The notes beneath the pieces are model-generated. The model searched no databases. It saw nothing but the letters and a program-made list of their open reading frames with translations, and was not told where the DNA came from. Of a stretch of DNA of 64,000 nucleotides, positions 11,042 to 20,284 are shown piece after piece (position 1 is the first letter of the stretch; the number at the start of each line of letters is the position of its first letter). Source of the stretch: Staphylococcus xylosus NJ (lineage in GTDB: Bacteria > Bacillota > Bacilli > Staphylococcales > Staphylococcaceae). The stretch is from assembly GCF_000338275.1 (NCBI RefSeq), contig NZ_ANMR01000034.1, forward strand, positions 160,353 to 224,352. Direction: 5' to 3'. Made by a program: the position numbers and the translations under genes.

Positions 11042-11102
11042 GTATTCATTCTTATAGTTTCATAATACGTTTCGCTATATAAATTAAATAATTAAACTTT
11101 CT

Positions 11103-11137
11103 GAGGCTGGGACATTATTTTTGTGTTCCAGCCTTAA
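11103..11137 (+). terminator. Terminator after fda
   Basis: GAGGCTGGGACA, a T-rich loop, then TGTTCCAGCCTT and T-rich sequence. It belongs to the recurring GGCTGRGAC hairpin family of this window. Confidence 0.75.
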
Positions 11138-11430
11138 TTTTCATTGCAATATAACTACAATTTACTAAGTTAACGTTAGTTACACCTACACTTCCCCCCC
11201 TAAAATCACATATGTGATAATACTATCTCTTGAGCGCTTATATCTCTTATATTAGCTGTAACATCGCATATACATGTCTCCATTCACACTTAATATATTG
11301 TAATTTATTAGTAACTAGTACTAACAATAGTTGTATCAATTTCTAAATAAACTAGCCAACACTGAAAACTATCTATATACTAATATTAATTTATAAAATA
11401 ACTTTATTTAAAAAACAGGGAGCATACTTA
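11138..11430. other. Intergenic region with a perfect 14-bp palindrome
   Basis: No gene seen. It contains a run of seven C (11194-11200), rare in such AT-rich DNA, followed at once by the perfect palindrome ATCACATATGTGAT (11205-11218). It ends in the GGGAGC ribosome-binding site of the next gene. Confidence 0.55.
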
Positions 11431-12438
11431 ATGAAAAATTATTTACATAGATGGGTTATTGAAGCACTAAGTTTTATGGCACTTGGCTTATTTGGTTCAC
11501 TAATAATCGGGCTGATTTTAGAAACATTAGGAAGTCAAACTTTGATATCTCAACTCAATTTATCTTTCTTATCTGAAATAGGCAAGGTAGCTATGTCCGT
11601 AACTGGAGCAGCAATTGGTGTTGCTATAGCTTATGGTCTAGGCGCAAAACCTCTAGTTATTTTTTCTTGCGTTATCGTTGGGACCCTTGGTTATGACACA
11701 TTTGGTGGTGGCGCTGTTGGTGCATATATCGCAACACTTATTGTTGTTGAATTAAGTAGATTTTATGCGGGTAAGACAAAAATAGATATCATCATCACGC
11801 CTTTACTTACGATTATAGTTGGTGGTGCAATAGCAAAACTATTTGGTCCAGCCTTAAATCAATTCATGACTGGCTTAGGAAAAGTGATTATAGTTGGCAC
11901 AGAACAACAACCATTGATTATGGGCATAGTCGTGTCCGTTATATTTGGCCTAGCTTTAACAGCCCCTATTTCTAGTGCAGCACTTGCTTTGATGCTTGAT
12001 TTAAGTGGTTTAGCTGCTGGCGCAGCCACTATTGGATGCGCTTCCCAAATGGTCGGATTTGCAGTCAATAGTTATAAAGATAATGGATGGAGTAGCTTAC
12101 TATCGATTGGTATTGGAACTAGCATGTTACAAGTGCCTAATATTATTAAAAATCCAATGATTCTCTTACCTCCAACACTTGCAAGTGCGATTGTTGCGCC
12201 AATTATGACAACACTATTCCCTATGTCGAATAATCCTGCAGGTGCAGGTATGGGTACAAGTGGCTTTATAGGTCAAATTATGACGATTAATACGATGGGC
12301 GGTTCGGTTCAAACATGGTTACTGATAGCCATATTCCATATTTTGCTACCTTCATGTCTCAGCTTTATGTTATATATATTCTTCTTAAATAAGCAATGGA
12401 TTAAACCAGGAGACCAACGCATCAATATAGCTAGTTAA
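11431..12438 (+). CDS. PTS EIIC-like membrane protein
   Basis: A 335-residue, very hydrophobic protein with about 8-10 membrane helices, resembling the PTS_EIIC_2 family (stand-alone IIC-like proteins without IIA or IIB partners). Glycine-rich stretches such as TFGGGAVGAYIATLIVVE and NNPAGAGMGTSGFIGQIM are typical of that family. No soluble PTS domains occur nearby, so coupling to phosphotransfer is unproven and the substrate is unknown. AGGGAGC precedes the ATG. It shares a bidirectional terminator with the GABA-operon permease. Confidence 0.7.
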   Translation: MKNYLHRWVIEALSFMALGLFGSLIIGLILETLGSQTLISQLNLSFLSEIGKVAMSVTGAAIGVAIAYGLGAKPLVIFSCVIVGTLGYDTFGGGAVGAYIATLIVVELSRFYAGKTKIDIIITPLLTIIVGGAIAKLFGPALNQFMTGLGKVIIVGTEQQPLIMGIVVSVIFGLALTAPISSAALALMLDLSGLAAGAATIGCASQMVGFAVNSYKDNGWSSLLSIGIGTSMLQVPNIIKNPMILLPPTLASAIVAPIMTTLFPMSNNPAGAGMGTSGFIGQIMTINTMGGSVQTWLLIAIFHILLPSCLSFMLYIFFLNKQWIKPGDQRINIAS

Positions 12439-12530
12439 AGATATGATATGTTAATCAAATTATGATTTTATATTGGTCATTAATCGCTTAGTAACAATTT
12501 ATTTACTATCGATACTTCATATATAAAAAG

Positions 12531-12593
12531 AAAAAGGTGACTAAATTTCTATTGCTGCTTAAACCAGCTTATAGAAAACGAGTCACCTATTTT
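12531..12593. terminator. Bidirectional terminator
   Basis: AGGTGACT (12535-12542) pairs with AGTCACCT (12581-12588). Inside, TTCTAT pairs with ATAGAA. A-rich and T-rich flanks serve both the PTS-like gene and the leftward GABA operon. Confidence 0.75.
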
Positions 12594-12602
12594 TATTCAA
12601 TG

Positions 12603-14003
12603 CTAATTAGATTGGTTCTCACCTTGTATTGGTACTTGTCCACCAGTTGTCACTCTTCTCTTTTGAGTAAAATAAAGGACAAACGCCACAAAGTACCACG
12701 CTAATACGATCAACCACTCTGCTGGCCAAGCGAGTGACGAAGGCATTCCAGGGAGATAAATAATTATAAATAAAATACTAAGTACCACTGCAATAATACC
12801 TATAACTCTACCATTTCTAATACGGTATGGTCTTTCTAAATCAGGCTGTGTCTTACGCAATTTTAAAAATGAAATTGCTACTAATAGATAGCCTAATACG
12901 ACTCCAATACCTCCAGCATTAACAATCCATGAAAGTGCTGGTCTCCCTAATAATGGAGCTACAAATGCAAGCACACCTAAAAATAAAATACCATGTGTTG
13001 GTGTTTTGAATTTAGGATGAATATAAGCAAACCATTGCGGAATCATTTTGTTTTTAGCCATAGCATACAAAATTCTACTACCACCTATAATAAATGCATT
13101 CCAACTGGTAATAATGCCTGCGACGCCGCCCAGTACGAGTAAAACGCCAAATCCACTATGTCCAAAAAGATTTACCATTGCATCAGCTGTAGCTAGACTG
13201 CTTTTACCAAGTGCTTTTGGAGATAACCCTGTTGCGACACCAAAAACAATAAGCAAATAAAAAATCACAGATGCAATAATCGATAAGATTAAAATACCGC
13301 CTATTTTTTTAGAAGGTGCTTTTACCTCTTCAGCAATCTGTGGTATAACATCAAACCCAACAAATAGAAAAGGAATCATCATCAATACAGACATTGTTCC
13401 ACCTACACCATGTTCAAACGGCTTTAAGTTACTGAAATTACCATTAAAGCCAGCACCAAAAACAAGTAGCAAACCGACCGAAACTATAAAGATTGTAAAG
13501 ACTGTCTGTATTATCGCTGCAGGTTTAACACCAAAGTAATTTAATGACGTTAAGACAATACTCCCTACAGAACCAATTAACACCCATGTTAAGTACACGT
13601 CCCATCCAGCAATATTCCACATGAATCCCTGATGTTGAAAAGGAATAACATAATCGATTACTGTAGGTAACGCAACCGCCTCAAACGTAATCACTGATAC
13701 ATAGCCAAATAATACTGACCAACCAGAAATAAAAGCAATTCCAGGTGAAAATGCTTTTTTAACAAAGACAAATCCTCCGCCAGTTTCTGGAATTGCAGAA
13801 GCAAGTTCTGCATATGTAAGACCAATTACAATTACTAAAAAGCCTCCTATTAAAAAGGCAACAATACTTCCTACAAAACCTGCTGTTGATACCCATTCAC
13901 CTGATAACACGACCCATCCCCATCCAAGCATGGCACCGATTGCAAGAAATAAAACATCAACAATATTCATTGATTTATCAAACTGTGATTTTTGTGATTT
14001 CAT
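12603..14003 (-). CDS. APC-family amino acid permease (probable GABA permease)
   Basis: A 466-residue permease with about 12 membrane helices of the amino acid-polyamine-organocation superfamily. Helix 1 has the substrate-binding loop GAMLGWGWVVLSG, followed by TYAELASAIPETGGGFVFV and the conserved QIAEEVKAPSKKIG segment. It is last in a leftward run after MocR regulator, gabT and gabD, so it probably imports GABA or a related amine. The specificity is inference. A strong hairpin (14047-14095) separates it from gabD. The stop codon is followed by a bidirectional terminator. Confidence 0.82.
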   Translation of the reverse strand: MKSQKSQFDKSMNIVDVLFLAIGAMLGWGWVVLSGEWVSTAGFVGSIVAFLIGGFLVIVIGLTYAELASAIPETGGGFVFVKKAFSPGIAFISGWSVLFGYVSVITFEAVALPTVIDYVIPFQHQGFMWNIAGWDVYLTWVLIGSVGSIVLTSLNYFGVKPAAIIQTVFTIFIVSVGLLLVFGAGFNGNFSNLKPFEHGVGGTMSVLMMIPFLFVGFDVIPQIAEEVKAPSKKIGGILILSIIASVIFYLLIVFGVATGLSPKALGKSSLATADAMVNLFGHSGFGVLLVLGGVAGIITSWNAFIIGGSRILYAMAKNKMIPQWFAYIHPKFKTPTHGILFLGVLAFVAPLLGRPALSWIVNAGGIGVVLGYLLVAISFLKLRKTQPDLERPYRIRNGRVIGIIAVVLSILFIIIYLPGMPSSLAWPAEWLIVLAWYFVAFVLYFTQKRRVTTGGQVPIQGENQSN

Positions 14004-14046
14004 TGAACATACCCCATTACATTCTTCAAATTAAAATAATAATTTT

Positions 14047-14095
14047 ACAAGGTCGGCACAGTAATATAACCTAATTACTGTGCTTACAACCTTGT
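14047..14095. other. Stem-loop between gabD and the permease gene
   Basis: Outer arms ACAAGGT (14047-14053) and ACCTTGT (14089-14095) enclose a perfect inner stem of GCACAGTAAT (14056-14065) and ATTACTGTGC (14074-14083). No T run follows in either direction, so it is not a classical terminator. It may stabilise or process the operon mRNA. Confidence 0.6.
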
Positions 14096-14176
14096 CTTGA
14101 CTTAATTATTATTCTTTAAATCTTCAACCCTTGTTTATGTTTCAATTGAAAGTATTTTAATCATTCATTTCTAAAA

Positions 14177-15556
14177 TTATTCTTGAATAGAAAGATATTT
14201 TGTTTCTAAATATGGTTCAATACCTTCTATGCCACCTTCTCTACCATAACCGCTTTCTTTCAAACCACCAAATGGTGCATGTGCAGCAGAAGGACCCCCA
14301 TCGTTCCAACCAATAACGCCATACTCTAATTCATTAAAGAATTTTAGTCCAGTACGATAGTCATTAGTAAAGAAGTATGATGCTAGACCAAATTCTGTAT
14401 CATTGGCTATTTGAATAACTTCATCTAAATCTTCATATGTCATAACTGGTGCAACTGGTCCAAATGTTTCTTCATGCATAGCTTTCATATCTAAATTTGC
14501 GTTAGAGATAACTACTGGTTTCAAGAAATTTCCACCTAACGATTGAATATCTTCAATGCTACGCGACAATTCTCCACCTTTCTCTTGCGCATCAGTTATA
14601 TGAGATAGTACTTTCTTAACAGCTTGTGCATCGATAAGTGGCCCTACTTTCACGTCACTTTCTAAACCATTACCTACAGTTAGTTCATGCACTTTTTCTA
14701 TTAATTTCTCTGTATACGTCTCTGCGATATCTTGATGTACATAAATTCTATTGGCACATATACACGTTTGACCTGCATTTCTAAATTTAGAAGCAATTGT
14801 TCCATCAACAGCTGCATCAACATCCGCATCTTTATGCACAATTAACGGTGCGAGTCCACCTAGTTCCATTGTTACATTTTTAACCTGTTGTGCTGATTGT
14901 TCTATCAATGTTTTACCCACTGCAGTTGACCCAGTAAATGTCACTTTACTGATTAGTTCATGTTCAGTAAATAAATCACCTGCGTCTTTACCAGATGCAA
15001 TAATATAAGAAATAGCATCTTTAGGGAATCCAGCTTCATGGGCAAGTTCTACTAATTTAATTGTAGTTAACGGCGTTTTTACTGCTGGTTTACAAATAAT
15101 TGTACAACCGGCCGCTAAGGCTGGCGCCATTTTCCGCGTAATCATAGCTGCTGGGAAATTCCATGGTGTAATTGCACCAACAACGCCTACTGGGAATTTA
15201 TCGATAATAATTTTTTTAGACGCAGCATTGGCTGGAATTGTGCGACCGTAAACACGTTTTGCCTCTTCTGCATACCACTTCACATAAGAATTAGCATAAG
15301 TCACTTCACCTTTTGCTTCAGCAAGCGGTTTACCACCCTCTAATGTGATGAGTCGTGCTAATTCATCTTGATGTTCATCTATAAGTTCTGCCCATTTCAA
15401 TAATTTAGCAGAACGTTCGTGAGCGTCTACTTTTTTCCATTGTTGAAATGCTTTATGTGCTCGTTCCACTTGTGTTTGAATATCTTCGCTACTTGTATAA
15501 TCTAAGCGTTCAATGACTTCATTGGTAGCTGGGTTAAACACTTCTAATTTTGTCAT
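14177..15556 (-). CDS. gabD: Succinate-semialdehyde dehydrogenase
   Basis: A 459-residue aldehyde dehydrogenase placed downstream of a GABA transaminase, where it would oxidise succinate semialdehyde to succinate for the TCA cycle. Visible: GAITPWNFPAAMITRKMAPALA, VTFTGSTAVGKTLI, catalytic glutamate in MELGGLAPLIV and the active-site cysteine segment NAGQTCICANRIYVH. The two-cysteine CIC motif is typical of GabD-type enzymes. AGGAG precedes the ATG. It is 84 bp after gabT on the same strand. Confidence 0.88.
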   Translation of the reverse strand: MTKLEVFNPATNEVIERLDYTSSEDIQTQVERAHKAFQQWKKVDAHERSAKLLKWAELIDEHQDELARLITLEGGKPLAEAKGEVTYANSYVKWYAEEAKRVYGRTIPANAASKKIIIDKFPVGVVGAITPWNFPAAMITRKMAPALAAGCTIICKPAVKTPLTTIKLVELAHEAGFPKDAISYIIASGKDAGDLFTEHELISKVTFTGSTAVGKTLIEQSAQQVKNVTMELGGLAPLIVHKDADVDAAVDGTIASKFRNAGQTCICANRIYVHQDIAETYTEKLIEKVHELTVGNGLESDVKVGPLIDAQAVKKVLSHITDAQEKGGELSRSIEDIQSLGGNFLKPVVISNANLDMKAMHEETFGPVAPVMTYEDLDEVIQIANDTEFGLASYFFTNDYRTGLKFFNELEYGVIGWNDGGPSAAHAPFGGLKESGYGREGGIEGIEPYLETKYLSIQE

Positions 15557-15640
15557 ATTAAAATCTCCTTTTTATTAATCAATTATAAAATACTTACAAT
15601 TATCCATACCCTATATCAAAAAAGCATAAAGTGTAGTCGC

Positions 15641-16960
15641 TTATGCGATACCTTCTTTAGAAATTACAGTCTCAAACACATCAGTTAAAATACGTAATCC
15701 TTCATTTAACTCATCATCTGTAATAACTAAAGGTGGTAAAAATCGAATAACATTGCCTTTAATACCTGCAGATAACAACAATAAGCCTTTTTCGTTTGCT
15801 ACTTGGACAAGTTTACCTGTTAATGCTTTATCAGGTTCACCAGTTTCAGGATCAACTACTTCAAAGGCAACCATTGCACCTAATCTACGTATACTTGAGA
15901 TTTGATTATATGTTTCGCTCAATGATGTTAAATATGTTTCTATGTTATAACCTAGTTGTTCTGCTTTATTGTTTAAATCTTCTGTCTCTATAATTTCAAT
16001 AACTTTAAGCGCAGCCTCACAAGCCAATGGATTTCCGGCATAAGTACCACCTAATTCGCCTGGGGCAGCACTATCAATAATTTCTGATTTACCAACTACA
16101 CCACTTAACGGAAAGCCTGCAGCTAATGATTTAGAAACTGTGATTAAATCTGGTTCAATATCAAAATGTTCTATAGCAAAAGTCTTGCCAGTTCTGGCAA
16201 AACCACTTTGAATTTCGTCAGCTACAAAGACAATGCCATTATCTTCACAAATCTGTTTGACTGCTTTTACAAATTTAGAATCTGGGATAATGAACCCACC
16301 TTCACCTTGAACAGGTTCCATAACAATACAAGCCACATCACTTGGATCTACTGTTTCTATAAAGAAATCATATAATTTATTGATAATTTGATCTATATAA
16401 GCTTCATCCGATAATTCTTCAGATTTTTCAGAAATATTAGGATAAGGTGCTTGGTAAACTTCTGGTGCAAATGGACCAAAACCAAATTTGTAGGGCTTCA
16501 CTTTACTTGTCATTGACATAGTTAAATTTGTTCTACCATGAAATCCTCTTACAAATGAAACGACCGCTTGTCTACCAGTATATTTTCTTGCAATCTTCAC
16601 TGCATTTTCTACGGCTTCAGCTCCAGAATTCAGCAATATTGATTTTTTCTCAAAATTACCTGGTGTAATCTCTGTTAACTTTTGTGCTAAGTTAAGATAA
16701 CTCTCATACATAATGACATTAAATCCTGGATGTATAAATTTATCTAATTGTGTTTTTAAATGTTTCGTAATTTCAGGATGCGTATGGCCCACATTTAATG
16801 TTCCAATTGCACCGGCAAAATCAATAAACACATTGCCTTCAACATCTTTAATAGTTGCACTTTGCGCTTCATCAGCAACATGCAGATTTCCGTTTCCTAC
16901 ACCACGAGCTACATATTTTTCACGTTGTTCTTTATAATAATTAAATTTATCTGACATCAT
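15641..16960 (-). CDS. gabT: 4-aminobutyrate aminotransferase
   Basis: A 439-residue class III PLP-dependent transaminase that moves the amino group of GABA to 2-oxoglutarate, giving succinate semialdehyde. Seen: NSGAEAVENAVKIARKYTGR, the PLP-ring motif SFVRGFHGRTNLTMS, VADEIQSGFARTGK with the conserved aspartate, and the Schiff-base lysine in TVSKSLAAGFPLSGVVG. Two ATG codons (16960 and 16957) follow AGGAGG; the second has the better spacing. Its neighbours (MocR regulator, gabD, APC permease) make a complete GABA catabolic unit. Confidence 0.9.
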   Translation of the reverse strand: MMSDKFNYYKEQREKYVARGVGNGNLHVADEAQSATIKDVEGNVFIDFAGAIGTLNVGHTHPEITKHLKTQLDKFIHPGFNVIMYESYLNLAQKLTEITPGNFEKKSILLNSGAEAVENAVKIARKYTGRQAVVSFVRGFHGRTNLTMSMTSKVKPYKFGFGPFAPEVYQAPYPNISEKSEELSDEAYIDQIINKLYDFFIETVDPSDVACIVMEPVQGEGGFIIPDSKFVKAVKQICEDNGIVFVADEIQSGFARTGKTFAIEHFDIEPDLITVSKSLAAGFPLSGVVGKSEIIDSAAPGELGGTYAGNPLACEAALKVIEIIETEDLNNKAEQLGYNIETYLTSLSETYNQISSIRRLGAMVAFEVVDPETGEPDKALTGKLVQVANEKGLLLLSAGIKGNVIRFLPPLVITDDELNEGLRILTDVFETVISKEGIA

Positions 16961-17037
16961 GAAACCTCCTATAACTTAAATACAAATGCTATTTCATTTA
17001 TTGTCTAAAAATTTAAAATATTATTGGTGTTCTGTAA

Positions 17038-17068
17038 AGTACCAGTTTGACTTTTCAGATGGTACCAG
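17038..17068. promoter_or_regulatory. Candidate MocR/GabR operator: direct repeats
   Basis: GTACCAG occurs at 17039-17045 and 17062-17068, 23 bp apart, about two helical turns. The second copy lies in the last codons of the regulator gene. GabR of Bacillus binds ATACCA direct repeats in front of gabT. On the minus strand the proximal box abuts a TTTACA -35-like hexamer about 75 bp before gabT. Inference from motif and position. Confidence 0.4.
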
Positions 17069-18455
17069 ATGTAGCACTGATTACTTTTTTTAAGCGCTGA
17101 ACCGCTTCAGGTATTTGCTGTTGTTCGATTTTAGAGAAACCAATAATCAATGTCTTTCGCTCACTATTATTTTGAAGCGCTTTCACATTAAAACGATTTA
17201 TTGTATAAAGCTCTAATTTATATTCCTTAGCTCGGGCCTCAATTTCTTCATAAGTATACGGTGAAACAACCTCAATAATAAAATGTAAACCTGCTTGCGT
17301 ATCTTTGATATCAATATTATTACCAAATGTCATTTGCAATTCCTCAATAAGATACTCCCTCTTTTTACCGTATAACTGATGCATCCTTTTTAGATATTTT
17401 TCGTAGTGTCCTTCTTTAATCAATAAATTTAATGTTAAAGCATTTAATATTGAAAAATCTGGAATTGTACTTTGGTTTTGTACTTCAAATTTTTGAACTA
17501 ATTTCGTTGGTAATATCATATAACTGATACGCAACGCTGGCATTAATGTTTTGGAAAATGTGCCTAGATATATTACACGTTCATTTTTATCAAAACTAAA
17601 TAATGAGGGGATATTATCCGTTTCATATTTGAACTCACTATCATAATCATCTTCAATAATATAGCTATGTGTTTTACTCGCCCAGTTTAATAAGCTTATA
17701 CGTCTAGATACAGGCATAATTGTACCCATAGGAAATTGATGCGAAGGTGTCACAATAATAGCATCTGGTTGAATCTTTTTAATTTCTTCTATAGAAATAC
17801 CTTTATTATCTAATGAAACAGGAACCATTTGTGTTTGTGTTTGCTGCAATATAGTTCTGAACCTAGAATAGCCTGGATTTTCAACAGTAATCTTCACATT
17901 TTCAGACATGAGTTGTATCAATTTCATTAATAATGTATTGGTACCTGAACCAATAATTATTTGTTCTGGATGACATTGAATACCTCTTTGATAAGATACT
18001 AATTTAGCTATAGATTGTCTTAGTTCTATAGGTCCTTTCACATTAGGGATTGATGATAGGTATTGATCATATTCTTGAAAAACACGTTTGGTTAACTTTG
18101 TCCATATATCTATTGGGAATTCAGATATGTCGGTACTCATATGAGAAAATGAATAGTCATAATTTATTTCTGCAGCACTTTCATATGAAGTGTGCAAATT
18201 ATGTGCATCTGGGTTAATTATTAATTTATCTAATGGTTCTACAAAATATCCTTTCCGTTCTTCAGTATAGATGTAACCTTCTGCTAATAATTGTTCATAT
18301 GCAGCTTTAACACTATTCACGCTTACATTCATATGTTTTGCCATATTTCTTTTAGAAGGCAATTTTTCATGACTTTCATATTTAGAATCTAGCATATCCG
18401 ACTTTAAATGATTATATAATCGTCTATAAATATATTGATTTGTATCACCCTGCAT
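17055..18455 (-). CDS. MocR/GabR-family regulator (GntR helix-turn-helix plus aminotransferase fold)
   Basis: A 466-residue fusion regulator. Residues about 8-75 form a GntR winged helix (IYRRLYNHLKSDML, KLPSKRNMAKHMNVSVNSVK). Residues about 110-460 form a fold-type I aminotransferase domain with TVENPGYSRFR, the PLP-contacting DDYDSEFKY and the lysine motif GTFSKTLMPALRISYM. Such proteins sense PLP-GABA or other PLP-amine adducts and activate the adjacent transaminase gene. Here the gene is upstream of gabT in the same direction, 94 bp before it, rather than divergent as in Bacillus gabR. NorG-like regulators are an alternative. Confidence 0.85.
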   Translation of the reverse strand: MQGDTNQYIYRRLYNHLKSDMLDSKYESHEKLPSKRNMAKHMNVSVNSVKAAYEQLLAEGYIYTEERKGYFVEPLDKLIINPDAHNLHTSYESAAEINYDYSFSHMSTDISEFPIDIWTKLTKRVFQEYDQYLSSIPNVKGPIELRQSIAKLVSYQRGIQCHPEQIIIGSGTNTLLMKLIQLMSENVKITVENPGYSRFRTILQQTQTQMVPVSLDNKGISIEEIKKIQPDAIIVTPSHQFPMGTIMPVSRRISLLNWASKTHSYIIEDDYDSEFKYETDNIPSLFSFDKNERVIYLGTFSKTLMPALRISYMILPTKLVQKFEVQNQSTIPDFSILNALTLNLLIKEGHYEKYLKRMHQLYGKKREYLIEELQMTFGNNIDIKDTQAGLHFIIEVVSPYTYEEIEARAKEYKLELYTINRFNVKALQNNSERKTLIIGFSKIEQQQIPEAVQRLKKVISATSGTI

Positions 18456-18543
18456 AGTTACACCTCTCTATTATTCAATAAATAAATTATTATTAACATT
18501 AGCTATAGTAATTCATGATTTTATAAATTATATCATATAAAAA

Positions 18544-18572
18544 GCAACAGTTATCCTTCTGACAACTGTTGC
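18544..18572 (-). terminator. Terminator of cls
   Basis: Reading leftward, GCAACAGTTGTC pairs with GATAACTGTTGC (one G-U pair) and is followed by five T. It lies 46 bp beyond the cls stop codon. Confidence 0.8.
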
Positions 18573-18618
18573 CTTAAATTCTATTTATTACCTTTTTTCG
18601 CGCTAAAATAATTTTTAT

Positions 18619-20103
18619 TTATAATATAGGGGAAGCTAATTTTGCAATAGCTTGTTTAAATTTAATCCAATTAGAACGCTGATTATAGCGATCTTCTGTC
18701 AATTCTTGTGATACTTTCAAATCTTCAAAGAAAGCGTCTTTAAGTTCTTTAGTAATACGTTCATCATACATAAATGCGTTGATTTCAAAGTTTAATTCAA
18801 AACTTCGAATATCCATATTGGCAGAACCTACACTTGCAACTTCATCATCAATAATCATCATCTTAGAATGGATAAAGCCATTTTCATATGTATAAACTTT
18901 AACACCATCTCGTATAAGCTGAGCCACGCTTGAAATTGTAGCCCAATATACAAATATATGATCTGGTTTGCAAGGTATAATCAAACGTACATCCACACCT
19001 GACTTAGCAGCAATACGTAAAGCATTAATATAACCTTTATCTGGAATAAAGTACGGACTATGCATATAAATAGATTTCTCAGCTTTCATAATCATCTTCA
19101 TGTAACCAAATTCAATTTGATGCCAATTATCACTTGGTGCACTGAGTGCTAATTGCATGGATACATCGCCGCCTTGATCCGCATTTTCTGGAAAATATTT
19201 TTCATTATAATCTAATTGCTCACGTTTAGCTTGAGAATTCCAATCATGAATAAAGCTTAGCTGTAATGCATCTACACCATCACCTCTAACTCTTAGATGT
19301 GTATCTCGCCAATAACCAAATTTTTCATTTAATCCTAAATATTCATCTCCAATATTAAAACCACCGACATAACCAGTCATACCATCAATGACAACAATTT
19401 TACGGTGATTTCTATTATTCACCCTAAAATTGATTAAAGGAATTTTGGCTTGAAAGAATGCTTCAACTTGGCCACCCGCTTCTTGGAATGATTTGAATTT
19501 TGATTTGTGGACAGATTTTGAACCTACTGCATCATATAATAATTTTACTTCTAATCCTTCATTTGCTTTTTCTTCTAAAATATTAACAATTTCAGTACCT
19601 AAGCCATCTAACTCTAAAACATAATATTCCATATGAATATAGGACTTAGCACTACGTAAGTCTTCTTTCATTTGAGTAAATAAATCATGACCATCCGTAT
19701 AAATATCTACATTATTATTATCACTTAAAAATGAAGGTTCTTTTGTTAATAACGTTGTTGCAATATCTTTGTGCTTCCTTACAATTGGATTATCTGAATC
19801 GCTAATTTTATTTGTTGATTTCTTCAATTGAGATTCTACACGTTTCATACCATCTTCTATTTGATTATGTGCAAAGCCTCGCTCCCGTTTCTTACGCACA
19901 CCTCTACCAAAGAAGATATAAATAAAGAATCCTAATATAGGCATAACAAAGAGTAAGAACAACCATGCCCAAGTTGCTGTCGCATCTCTTCTATCTCTAT
20001 CTAAAAATACAATTAACAATGCTAATATAATATTCACTACGAAGAAAAATGCTAAAACACCTCGATAGATTGGACTAACACTTGGATCAAAAATTAACTG
20101 CAT
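18619..20103 (-). CDS. cls: Cardiolipin synthase
   Basis: A 494-residue phospholipase D-superfamily enzyme that condenses two phosphatidylglycerol molecules to cardiolipin in the membrane. Two N-terminal membrane helices (about 15-35 and 45-65) precede two HKD motifs: NHRKIVVIDGMTGYVGGFN (about 232) and IHSKMMIIDDEVASVGSAN (about 410). Length matches the Staphylococcus Cls1/Cls2 enzymes. GAGGTGAG precedes the ATG. Monocistronic, with its own terminator. Confidence 0.93.
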   Translation of the reverse strand: MQLIFDPSVSPIYRGVLAFFFVVNIILALLIVFLDRDRRDATATWAWLFLLFVMPILGFFIYIFFGRGVRKKRERGFAHNQIEDGMKRVESQLKKSTNKISDSDNPIVRKHKDIATTLLTKEPSFLSDNNNVDIYTDGHDLFTQMKEDLRSAKSYIHMEYYVLELDGLGTEIVNILEEKANEGLEVKLLYDAVGSKSVHKSKFKSFQEAGGQVEAFFQAKIPLINFRVNNRNHRKIVVIDGMTGYVGGFNIGDEYLGLNEKFGYWRDTHLRVRGDGVDALQLSFIHDWNSQAKREQLDYNEKYFPENADQGGDVSMQLALSAPSDNWHQIEFGYMKMIMKAEKSIYMHSPYFIPDKGYINALRIAAKSGVDVRLIIPCKPDHIFVYWATISSVAQLIRDGVKVYTYENGFIHSKMMIIDDEVASVGSANMDIRSFELNFEINAFMYDERITKELKDAFFEDLKVSQELTEDRYNQRSNWIKFKQAIAKLASPIL

Positions 20104-20284
20104 AAACTCACCTCATTGTGCTTGGTTTATCGAAAGATTTATAAAACTATCAAAATATTTACTAATTAAATTAAATATCAAACTTGTATATTACTAAAAA
20201 TGCAACGCTTATTAAAGCCAATTATATTGTAAAATTCTTAATTTTACCATCCTCTTTAGTCTATTATTTATAAAATGGTTTATA

